Shown one piece after another: positions 42,731-49,899 of a stretch of DNA of 64,000 bases. The notes under the pieces are model-generated. The model was not told where the DNA came from, did not search any database, and saw only the letters and a program-made list of their open reading frames with translations. Location: NCBI GenBank assembly GCA_031213475.1, contig JARUPZ010000019.1, forward strand, positions 7,552,870 to 7,616,869. Direction: 5' to 3'. This DNA comes from Nereocystis luetkeana (lineage: Eukaryota; Sar; Phaeophyceae; Laminariales; Laminariaceae). The position numbers and the translations under genes are program-made. Position 1 is the first letter of the stretch; each line of letters opens with the position of its first letter.

Positions 42731-45700
42731 ACAACAACGCAACAACACCATCGAACAGATCGACAGATCACGCTATGAACCATCCAGATCCTAATTTTCC
42801 CGTTGTGAAATGGCGTACGAGAGCCGTATCTTCTGTGTCATACAGCTCCTACCTGGCGAACATGTACCCAGGGTACATACCTATACCTGGCACCTGGTAT
42901 GCATGTGCGTAAACAACCGTTGCGATACAGACTCCACAAGACAAACATGATCTAGATCCTACAAAGAAAAACTAGCTGCCCCAAGAGATCTAGACCATGA
43001 AAAACATACCGTTATGACCGTAAATGTAAGCAACGTTTGATCCTCACATCATATTACAAATGTGTGTTATATTCCCGTCCAGATTGGTACCTAGTATGAT
43101 AAAAAATCAGGGGATGCCGTAATTTGTATCACTATTTTTTCCAGGAGACGATAAGTTGAAGGGGGGGGAGGGTACTCGATAGGAGAAATGTACTCGATCT
43201 CATGCATGGCCGTAGTCGTATGACCGTAGACCCTCGCACCCAAACAATGCCGGGGCGGAGCATGTCGGGTTTTCACCGACCAGGCAACACCAAGCGCGAT
43301 AAGTTGATGGGGGGGGGGGGTTTAAATTGTGAAATGAAGTGTTTTGGTTATTATGCACGAGACGGCATGGGTTCGTGATGTGCCGATGTAGTGAAAGGTT
43401 GAGGTTGATCTGACCCCGCGCTCGTCTGCCCCCCCCCCCCCCCCCGTCCCGTCCCGCCTCATGCGCAACCCCATCGTTGACCGATCGACACACGCTGCGT
43501 CTTGATCATTCAGCCGAAGGAGCTACTCCAACCCTTGGATGATTTCAAGCCCCGGGGTCAGGATTCCGAGACCGACCCGAGCAATCTCTGCCTGTTCGGC
43601 ATGGTGGGGAGCGACTTCGAAGACATGTGGTGAGAGCGAACATGCCAACTGCAGTGCGCCACGAACGTAATGTAGCTGGTTGCTTTGTTACGGTGGACCA
43701 TAGTTAATAGGACCAAATATTGTTAGTAAAAATGGTTAAATATATTGTTTTTTATGTATACCATAGGTCCTACTAACTATGGCCCCCCCGTAATAGTGTG
43801 TTAGCGGGTCGAACGAACTCAGGGGTGTTGTTTTTGGTGTCGATATATGTCTTTTTTATTAACGCTGTCCTCTCAGGCGCTCCGGCCACACATGAGCGCC
43901 AATCTTCCGCCATCGATGCATTTTTTTTCAGTTCTCTTTGACCCTTTTAGGACCGCAGTCCCGTTTTTGGGGGGGGCAAAGTACTTGGGAATTTTGAATG
44001 GTTTTGCCCCCAAAACGAGACTGCAACACTGAAAGGGTTGAGCGAAGGGTTAGTGTACTACTTCACTGCCTCTCAATGTCATGTGGTCCGCCTAGTATTT
44101 AATAGTGTCAGTCTCTGCCAAGACGGGGAAGGTCTGGGTGGAGCATCCTGGCCAGGCCACCGCTGTCAGCTGTTATGCAAACCTCCCTGGCTAGGTCTGG
44201 TCCCGCTGTTTTGCACAACCCCCTGAGTCAACTTGGCCACCCGCTGTTATCCAACTTCCCTGGCTGATGTGCGGCCGCCCGCTTTACCTATTATACCTCC
44301 CTGGGTTGATTCGACCACAGTCACTACCTATACCTCGTTGAGTTTATTCGGCCACCGCCGATATCTGAACCCTCCTGATTTTATTTGGATGCTGTTGCTA
44401 TCTACACCTCTCCGAAGTTGATTTTAGTCTCCCGCTAGTGTCCAACTCCCTGAGCTGATTTGGCTATACCGCTGGTAGCTGCACCTAACCTGAGTTGATT
44501 CAGCCGCGCTGTTCTCTGTACCTCCGTCGTTGTTGTCCACGCCCCCTGAGTTGGTTTCGCCACCTCTGTTACCCAGCCTACCTCGGAGTTGATCTATATG
44601 CGCAGCGTTGCGGTCGGCGATCAGAATGGGGCACATTTCTCGAGCCTTTGGAGTCGCCGCAAGCATAGTGGCGGGCGGGGGGGGGGGGGGGGGCTCCGAT
44701 TTAGTTTCGTCATTTGTTTTTTGCAAATCAGTTATTAACCCGTCAGACCGCCGCGAAGCATACCCTACACTTATGTATGTATACAGCGGCGTACCCGCCA
44801 AAAACGCCTTGCGGTTTTCGACTTTCGGGTGGATAAGACGTTCAGCAGGTAAATCAGCTTCTCACGAGAAAACACTACTTGGAACTCCTGGGATGGGATA
44901 CTATTTTCGGTGGTAAAATGCATTGCCATGTGGTTAGAGATAATAACGCCTGAATTGTCGGTCCCGGTGTTGTCTTAACAGTGGGTATACCGCTGCGGTC
45001 AAGCAGTTTGTCCCCCCGAGCGTGGGCGCAGTTTTTCCAGGGGTTGTAACATCTTGTGTGCGTACGAAGAAGGATCCGATTTTTAACGAAACAGGAAAGA
45101 CGTCCCCCCCCAACTCGAGTGCGGTTCTTGTAACGAGGCTATACTTTCACGGACAGACAGATGAATCAAATTCCCTCTTGATTTTCTGTATCTGTGAAGG
45201 CAGACAGCAGACAGATCCCTGATTTTTTGTAATCTACACTACCGTAGGTTATGTTGCCGGGCTGGGGGCTGTAGTGATCTGCATGATCTATCTGTGAACA
45301 TCACGTATTTCCTGGGTTGGGACCTGTACCTTACAGATCCCTGCACAGCATCTGATAGGCAGGCGAGGGTCTATAGATAATCTATCTGTAGGTCGTGATC
45401 TGCTTGTCCGAGGTGGGTGAACCTTTTTGCTGCATCTGCAAGACTAACCCGACTCTTTGTTTTTCATTTTTTCAAGTAGATTATAGTTCCCCTAAAAATG
45501 GTACGAACTTCTTGGCAGGGTTAAAGCTGAACGCGGTTAAATGCCGGGCCCGTTTGAGGATCCTTTTTCGCCCGCTCAAATCCAATCCACCCTTTTTCCG
45601 TTTCGACCTGGCCGTCGCGGTCGATGTCAGGGTGTGCTTGCTCTTTTTTCCCGCCGGGTTGATCCGACCCCCCCTTTTCTGTTCTATCCTGTCGTATTTT

Positions 45701-46290
45701 CCCTTTTTCGATCCTGTCCTTTTTTCCTTTTCGATCCTGGTCGTGGTCTTTCCCTTTTTTTGATCGCTTTTTTTGTTTTTTTTTCCTTCTCCTTTTTTCG
45801 ATCTCGTCGTTTTATTTTTCCTTTTTCGATCTTTGTCGCCTTTTGTTTCTTTTCGATATCGTCTTGTTTGTTTCTCTTCTTTCCCATCCGGTCGTCACGT
45901 TACACCTCGGAAGGGTCCTTGGCGACTCCTTCCTACGCACCTTCTACTCCGCCTACAACGTCCGAGACAAGGTGGTAGGCTTTGCTCCGTCCGCGGTTCA
46001 ACGAACCAGCCCAGAGTGCGCCGCCGACAACACCGTGGGGACCTCGCCAGCCTCCGCGCCCAGTTCGGACAGTGGCGAGGGCGGGGAAGGGGAAGGCGCC
46101 ACCAGCCAGGCTGGCAACAGCAGCTCAAGCGACAGCGCGGATCGTGGGGACAAGGATATCGTGATCGCCGGCTTTCTGGTCATTGGTTTGGGCTTGCTGG
46201 GCATCACCGCGTTTCTTGTCGTAGCGAAGCGCCGGCAATACTTGCGGGGAGAGTTGGGTTGGCACACTCTGGTTGGTGTGGGCAGTGGAC

Positions 46291-46333
<43 letters not shown>

Positions 46334-46550
46334 TGCTTTCGAGATGTCGACCACGTCGGTCATGGCGGCGGCGCGGCACGGAAGCGACTTCGCCGGACCT
46401 GAAGAAGACTTTTTGCAGGCGGAACCGGATGCGAGTGGCTCCGGTTTTCACTTCCACCGCTCCGGCGGTAGCGCTAAGAGGGTGGTGCTCGCGGGGCACA
46501 GAGAGGGGGGTAGTGATGATACCGAGGATGAACTAGTGGGAGGGCGGTGA
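26218..46550 (+). CDS. Membrane-anchored pepsin-family (A1) aspartyl protease homologue, 8 exons, first catalytic Asp replaced by Asn
   Basis: Exons: 26218-26556, 30141-30264, 31037-31200, 39278-39386, 40518-40774, 41394-41501, 43514-43629, 45914-46550 (stop 46548-46550). They sum to 1854 nt, 617 residues. The order is: hydrophobic N terminus; IGLGTPPQEFNVVLNTGS (first lobe, NTG for the usual DTG); YDSSVSSTYEADG; the flap region YADGSDAEG with its Tyr; VDGVLGMG; PIFSFYMG and GVLTLGGVN; the second lobe with the intact AFLDTGASLIQGP (Asp about 297); FFFGGNDFALT; VLGDSFLRTFYSAYN; a Ser-rich linker; one membrane segment (about 488-511); and a polyglycine-containing tail. Pepsin-like enzymes need both aspartates, so this protein may be inactive or may bind peptides. 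ATG 26209 is in frame just upstream, and ATG 26007 may be a separate signal-peptide exon. Confidence 0.9.
27380..27425 (+). repeat. GC hairpin related to those at 33.6 and 33.9 kb
   Basis: ccgcttcgcgaagcgg is a perfect palindrome, then gcccgctacgctcgctca, as in the 33.6-kb units. A related stretch (gatgcaaacaggcgattcgc) follows at about 28310. Confidence 0.5.
27785..28120 (+). pseudogene. Possible relic of a PLP-dependent serine/threonine dehydratase
   Basis: One frame reads VQPELDAVLVPL (about 27863-27898). About 110 bases later another reads AAVVVLSGGVMIG (about 27990-28030). In the serine racemase/threonine dehydratase family a LDAV-V-P string runs straight into a Gly-rich phosphate loop. 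Here the two halves are separated and out of frame. This is a short match and may be chance. Confidence 0.15.
30141..31200 (+). CDS. Protease exons 2-3 (N-lobe flap and core)
   Basis: Exon 30141-30264 encodes VVSATCDSCGSSEGYDSSVS and onward to the flap motif YADGSDAE. The acceptor AAG follows a long C/T tract. Exon 31037-31200 completes a Gly codon split by the intron and encodes MLSVDTLTMGGL, VTFGEM and VDGVLGMGISDDDGQNAFED. The joined string SDAEGMLSVDTLTMGGL is typical of the family, which fixes the acceptor at 31036. A GC-rich repeat copy ends just upstream of exon 3. Confidence 0.85.
30719..30985 (+). repeat. Repeat C, copy 8
   Basis: Poly-C at its 5' side. The hairpin reads gcgctatgcgc here, keeping the GCGC/GCGC stem with a changed loop. 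Lies just upstream of the exon at 31037. Confidence 0.85.
31975..32045 (+). repeat. (ATC)n array
   Basis: CATCAT/CGT array in the intron 31201-39277. Confidence 0.85.
32791..33185 (+). pseudogene. Candidate alternative or decayed duplicate of the protease exon at 39278
   Basis: After the acceptor at 32789-32790, phase 0 from exon 3, the frame reads ALIRASDEGHLTAHNFLTDP. This resembles the helix-and-strand segment that AGVVDVPIFSFYM fills in exon 4. A second acceptor, tttttgcag at 32974-32982, opens PVRGVLLFGRCNPQLI, which parallels PTGVLTLGGVNQTHY. The GC-rich open frame continues to about 33185. No good donor ends the first part, and a TATTAATA motif interrupts it at 32891. Mutually exclusive exons or a dead duplicate are both possible. 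Confidence 0.3.
33589..34190 (+). repeat. Tandem ~300-bp duplication headed by a GC hairpin
   Basis: Units begin at about 33589 and 33888 with caaggcgcttcgctccgcgg, a hairpin (GCGGGCGGC-ctac-GCCGCCCGC in unit 2), then ctacgctcgctcaggaag. They continue through gcaaaccggcgacttgataa and cgtacgtacgtacatacccc. At one TA the units differ: unit 1 has TATTAATA, unit 2 has TACTACTACTGCTGTA. Confidence 0.8.
34209..35854 (+). repeat. Tandem 0.8-kb duplication in a protease intron
   Basis: Unit 1 is 34209-35007 and unit 2 is 35048-35854. Both run from gaagaaagcgaaagcacagc to accgagcacgctcagg and look above 90% identical by eye. Frames of 113-114 codons on the minus strand and about 90-155 on the plus strand survive in both, but none has a recognised motif. 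Confidence 0.85.
35880..36127 (-). CDS. Hypothetical Cys-rich antisense ORF start
   Basis: From ATG at 36127 the minus strand reads MPVTAKRCRTKGKPWTYKSE, then CSAKGCASTVKSRL, IDGKYCCVKD and SGARWQMYNDE. Past about 35880 the frame enters the duplicated 800-bp unit and loses this character. The Cys spacing (C-x11-C-x4-C-x18-CC) looks like a small metal-binding fold, but the family was not recognised. Confidence 0.25.
36155..36310. mobile_element. MITE family G, about 155 bp
   Basis: Left aagggtcgatattaacgagg and right complement ttagggtcgcgatcttaacg. Inside is an AT-rich inverted repeat around ggtattttcc. Related in its TTAACG core to the element at 36811. Confidence 0.7.
36811..37638. mobile_element. 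TIR element family G, 828 bp, non-autonomous
   Basis: Left GGGTCCATCTTAACGGGGA and right complement GGGCCCCCATCTTAACGGGG. The core has no convincing coding frame and several AT-rich runs. Confidence 0.7.
37790..38010. mobile_element. CCCGA-rich element family E, copy 2
   Basis: Contains about 12 CCCGA units (37860-37970) within flanks (gggtcaaatctcgcg..., gtgaagaaccctgg) that match copy 1 at 9190-9382. Confidence 0.65.
38017..38946. mobile_element. TTA-flanked TIR element (PIF/Harbinger-like), 930 bp
   Basis: Left gacctatgccactggtacag and right complement gacctatgccaatggtacag, continuing cgaagtt. TTA stands directly outside both ends (38014-38016 and 38947-38949). A 3-bp TTA duplication is typical of PIF/Harbinger elements. 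A 161-codon frame at 38171-38656 is open but has no recognised transposase motif. MITE A copy 8 is nested inside. Confidence 0.75.
38725..38834. mobile_element. MITE family A, copy 8, nested in the TTA-flanked element
   Basis: Intact termini. It lies within the 38017-38946 inverted-repeat element, so it inserted later. Confidence 0.9.
39278..41501 (+). CDS. Protease exons 4-6 (interlobe sheet and C-lobe with intact DTG)
   Basis: 39278-39386 encodes AGVVDVPIFSFYMGN and PTGVLTLGGVNQTHYEG. 40518-40774 encodes CLEWVAISEEKWDTSVS, the DTGAS motif (Asp codon 40670-40672) and a helix with ADVGLLAEKIGAA. 41394-41501 encodes DIDIIVMDCAADFDDINFFF and GGNDFALT. Phases are 1, 0 and 0. The Cys residues in exons 3 to 7 could form the usual lobe disulfides. 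Confidence 0.9.
39642..39710. mobile_element. MITE family B, copy 3 (short)
   Basis: Same TIR core, with an internal deletion. Confidence 0.7.
39715..39823. mobile_element. MITE family A, copy 9
   Basis: Intact termini; adjoins a family B copy at 39642-39710. Confidence 0.9.
40001..40094. mobile_element. MITE family A, copy 10, left terminus replaced
   Basis: The right terminus is present. The left TATTACGGGGGACC is gone and TACCAGGTA (39994-40002) stands at the break. Confidence 0.8.
40808..40962 (+). repeat. G-run cluster
   Basis: Runs of 8-18 G just after the donor at 40775, as at 4745. Confidence 0.85.
40868..40915 (-). repeat. Repeat C, fragment, inverted
   Basis: gtactcggtaccatgcatcc, then catggccgtagttgtat, among G runs after the donor at 40775. 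Confidence 0.6.
41519..41808 (+). repeat. Repeat C, copy 9
   Basis: Poly-C first, then all landmarks; starts 18 bp after the donor at 41502. Confidence 0.85.
41882..42304 (-). CDS. Hypothetical antisense ORF inside a protease intron
   Basis: 140 codons from ATG 42304 to a stop at 41882, within the intron 41502-43513 on the opposite strand. It has a Cys-rich composition, including VRCVQLCCVAHRKGDVDFCI, RCKVVSHTLLFLSEIQKFPE and CGYCKIREIKYLGDFVYIRA. The amino-acid mix is balanced, unlike the low-complexity frames around it. No family recognised; the two Cys-x2-Cys spacings could bind zinc. Confidence 0.3.
   Translation of the reverse strand: MCAVQNIMAASSDQESTTVRCVQLCCVAHRKGDVDFCISSLLAQSGQTAVIGDVKIQPPHDSITYYRVGTLRRCKVVSHTLLFLSEIQKFPEDTYRSRCAPAYETKCGYCKIREIKYLGDFVYIRACQDGKRLDSWMREK
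43160..43308 (-). repeat. Repeat C, copy 10, inverted, truncated
   Basis: From G-run and gtactcgataggagaaatgt to the complement of the hairpin region. Confidence 0.8.
43514..46550 (+). CDS. Protease exons 7-8 (C-lobe end, membrane anchor, cytosolic tail)
   Basis: 43514-43629 encodes PKELLQPLDDFKPRG and LCLFGMVGSDFEDM, with a split Trp codon. 45914-46550 follows an AAG acceptor and gives W-VLGDSFLRTFYSAYN. A Ser/Glu/Gly-rich stalk comes next, then the segment DIVIAGFLVIGLGLLGITAF followed by KRR, which indicates a type I orientation. The tail carries a glycine run from a GGC/GGT repeat at about 46290-46335 and an acidic end. Secretory or cell-surface placement is an inference. Confidence 0.88.
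43686..43795. mobile_element. MITE family A, copy 11
   Basis: Termini gttacggtggacc and ggcccccccgtaata. It lies 57 bp after the donor of exon 43514-43629. Confidence 0.85.
43941..44040. mobile_element. MITE family B, copy 4
   Basis: cccttttaggaccgcagtcc at the left and a drifted complement at the right; TTGA stands on both sides as a possible target duplication. Confidence 0.8.
44140..44600 (+). repeat. Degenerate ~40-45-bp minisatellite
   Basis: About eleven drifted units of ctgagttgattcggccaccg followed by ctgttatctacacctccc. Lies in the last intron of the protease gene. Confidence 0.7.
45590..45900 (+). repeat. Pyrimidine-rich tandem repeat before the last protease exon
   Basis: Units of tttttcgatcctgtcgt and variants recur about eight times every 25-35 bp and end 14 bp before the acceptor at 45913. 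The array itself forms the polypyrimidine tract. Confidence 0.75.
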
Positions 46551-47240
46551 AACCGGAGGGCTTCGGGGGGTTCACTTAGCGGGCCTTAGCGGGCGGGGTT
46601 TGCCCCGTTTAAGAGCGAAGACGGTGATGATGGCGTAGGGGACGGGCTGCCAGGAAGGAGTTTCGGCGACATCTAGGATGAGGGTAGACCCACGGCGAGG
46701 CTCGGCCGCAGACGGGCGGGGGGCGCGCTGGCGCTCGCTTGTGGTACCCGATTTTTGATGCGTGTACGATTGCTTCGGTTTGGTATCTATATGTGCGTGT
46801 AGTGCGATGTTTGTGTGCGCCTTCAGAGTCATTTTGTCTCTTTCTCTGGGGGTTCCAAGCGCGCCATAGTCCCCCATGTACTTTTTTTGGGAACGAAGCA
46901 CGCGATGGGTAATCAATCGCAGCTGCGAAAACTGCGCCGTGTGCGCTGTTCGTAGATGCGGGTTGGCTTTGCACGGTAGGTTGTGAATGGCGCGGAGTGA
47001 GTACGGGGTACGACGCGTAAAGGGTTACAGTAGTTGCATTCCGTCCGTCTAAACATGCTTGTGATCTGTCTGCTGTCTGTCCCCTGTACGCGCATCTTCC
47101 GTTATTTTTTATTTTCTCGCGTCGACACCGGGGTGGGCGCGAGCGAACCGTTTGTTGCAGAAAGATTTTCTAACCGTCGTTGGTTACCGAGTGCGTACCT
47201 GATTTCGACCGCTTTGCTGCAGCTGGGTCAAGGTATATCT

Positions 47241-47591
47241 TCGCCCCGGTGGTCCAAGTGGTTAACCTCGAATTCTACTTGTGGTTGAGTCCTGGGTTCG
47301 AGCCCCAGGTGGGTCGGACATTTGACTTTACTTGCAAAAATAAAAATCTAAAGGATTCAATAGTTGAGTGCGCCTTGCAGCGTGGGTAGGCACAATTCGA
47401 TGCGAGTCGACGAGGGAAGAAAAGGCTGAAATTTTCTCGCGATAAAAATGAAGGCACGTACCGTAGCGGGAAGGGGGGAGAAGAGCCTGCTATGTGACCC
47501 CGGATCTGAGTTACGAGATGGAAGGAGAGAGAAGATGATGTGCGAAGATAATAAACGGGGTGAGCAAAAAAAATAAAAATAAAATAAAAAT
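47241..47591 (+). mobile_element. tRNA-derived SINE, full-length copy
   Basis: tRNA-like head: gccccggtggtccaagtggt (box A region) and gggttcgagcccc (box B) 60 bp apart. A unique body follows (tgcgagtcgacgagggaaga, gagcctgctatgtgaccccg, gatctgagttacgag), then an A-rich (AAAAT)n tail. RNA polymerase III promoter parts are visible. Confidence 0.88.
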
Positions 47592-47959
47592 ATCTTCAGC
47601 CGTCATTCAGTAGGGTATTGAGTACCGTAGGTCTACCAGGCATTGATGATGTTCACCGTACGTTGAACGGGTGTTACTGTGTCGTGTTATGTTGAGTAGA
47701 GGCTAGGGATCGGCGCTCACTGATGATACTAGTTGATACTGCCGGTTGGAGATTTCTCCGTGCAGCTACACGCACAATTTCTTGCGACAAAATCCCTGCA
47801 GCGTACGTACGTACTCACGCACGCACGCACGCACGCACGCACGCACTTCTTCCGTCATTTCACGTTTATGCGGATGGGGGTGTGGTTGTTCTGAAGTTCA
47901 TGACGTTTCGCTGTGCAAATACATACCAGGTACCTGGTACGTATAAATACGCCACTATG

Positions 47960-48068
47960 TATTACGGTGGACCATTGTTAATAGGACCTATGGTATACAT
48001 AAAAACCTATATATTTAACCATTTTTACTAACAATATTTGGTCCCATTATCTATGCCCCCCCGTAATA
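47960..48068. mobile_element. MITE family A, copy 12
   Basis: Termini tattacggtggacc and gcccccccgtaata, downstream of the protease gene. Confidence 0.85.
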
Positions 48069-49899
48069 GTAGTGTGTGTAGGCTTCGGCTGTTCTTGATT
48101 CCTGATTGGTTTTCCTGTCGGTCCCGATTGCAGACATTGAACGTCAAGAGGATGGCACTTTCGTGTGGTGGAAAACTGCGGGATGAAATCTCTGATGACC
48201 AGCTGTCAGGGGGGGGCTAACGTTTATCTCCACGATGTCACCATGCATCAGGTTTATATAGAGTCATGCTACCAAGGGTACACGGCAAAAAAAAATCGAC
48301 ACCCCACCTTTTTTTTTTCGAGTTGAAAGAGTAACAAAAAAAAAGATATTTTATACCTGGTACCTGGTATCATTTCTGACGAAAATCCCAACCCGCTTCG
48401 CAGTAGATTGTTTTTAGTTCCGACACGGAGGCGACTGTGGCTCCATGTTCTCTCTTTTTTTCTCGTGCACTCCTGATGCTACGCCTAATTATTCTGAGAC
48501 TCCCTACTTGATTATATATTGTATCGGAGCTCTCTACCTCACCCAAACTCTGGTGGCTTTTGAGAAGAATATTGAAATTGAGAAAAAGATAAGGGCGTAG
48601 ATTAATGAATGGAGAAAAAAAGAAGAAAAAAAAGGAAAAGTACCTATCCCTAACCCTAACCAGTGGTACCTGGTATTAATTTCGCCTAGATATACAAAGT
48701 GCCCCGACCTTAAGCTTAACAAGTGGCGTCGTCGGCAGGACCCGCATCTGCGCGTGAAGTCACAATGGACGGGTTTCCAATGCATTCCCTCGACCACTCG
48801 GGCACGTCGACGAACAGCCGCTGGCACCGTGCCGCCTGCTGTTGATTATGGCTTCGGGCCCGGCGGGGCCCCTCGGTAATCCGTCCAGCGTGCTACCGAC
48901 CTTGATCTTAACAATTCTACTGGAAAAATACCATGTGGCACGTTTAGTGTAAGACAGCAGAATGGCCACACACCAGCAGTAAGCATGGACCACTAGCGAC
49001 ACGCAGCAGCGTTCGGAAGGAGCCTGCCTCAGCTTTGGACAAAGTTACGGGTCGGAGGGGGGGGGGGTGGCATAGAAGGCGCCGCCGCGGGCGGGCCGCG
49101 GCAAGAGTCCCAAATGCGGCGCAACTTACGAAAATTACGTCCAAAAGACGGCTTGATGCATCGTCTTGTTCCTTAATTGGCAAAAGGCGCTGGTGCCGCG
49201 GGTTTTCGAGGGCGCAAGCGGAGATAGAGCGGGAAATAAGGGCCGGAGAGCCTAGCCTCGCGCTTGGCTGGCACGGGGTTGTCGAGGGGGGGGAAATATC
49301 GCACAAATGATGGTCGAAGAGAGCTTAGGGCTGTTTCGATAGGAAACCTGCGTTTCTTGGCGTGTTTTTGAATACTTTTCACCACGCCATGGAGTCGCCA
49401 GCGCATATTGCGGGGCCTCGGTGACTCCTGCTCGGTGACTCTTGCAGACGCGGCGCGAGGGTCGTCCGTGAGGGAGAGAGAAGGTGGAGAGTTTGGTCCC
49501 GACCGAGTTGAGCGAGCGACCGCCAAGAGACGAGCGTTTTCCAGGGCTTTCTGCTACAAAGGGGTGGCTAGACCCAAGTGGAGAATTAAGGCGTGACATT
49601 TTGTGTGAGGGACAAACTCGGGGGAAGTATGCCTCTTCCTGCTTCCATGTTCCTGGTAAGGAACAAACGTACCCTCCGCCTGAGGGCGCTTGCCTTTTTG
49701 CCCGTCCTACTGCTTCCTCCTCCCCTAGCTTTACAATTAGGGCGCAGAGGCACAGAGTGACTTGAGGAGATATGGTGGCCCAAGTATTTGCGTGCATTGG
49801 CTGAACGTGGACGTGATGCAATTGGAGGCAGTTCTCTCAGTTATGCCACAGGCCACAGGTGATGCTTCACATTCGACAGGAAAGAGCGGTGTTATTGGG

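Noticed and set aside
48645..48662. Telomere-like ccctaaccctaacc
   Set aside because: Only two and a half units, in the interior of the window.
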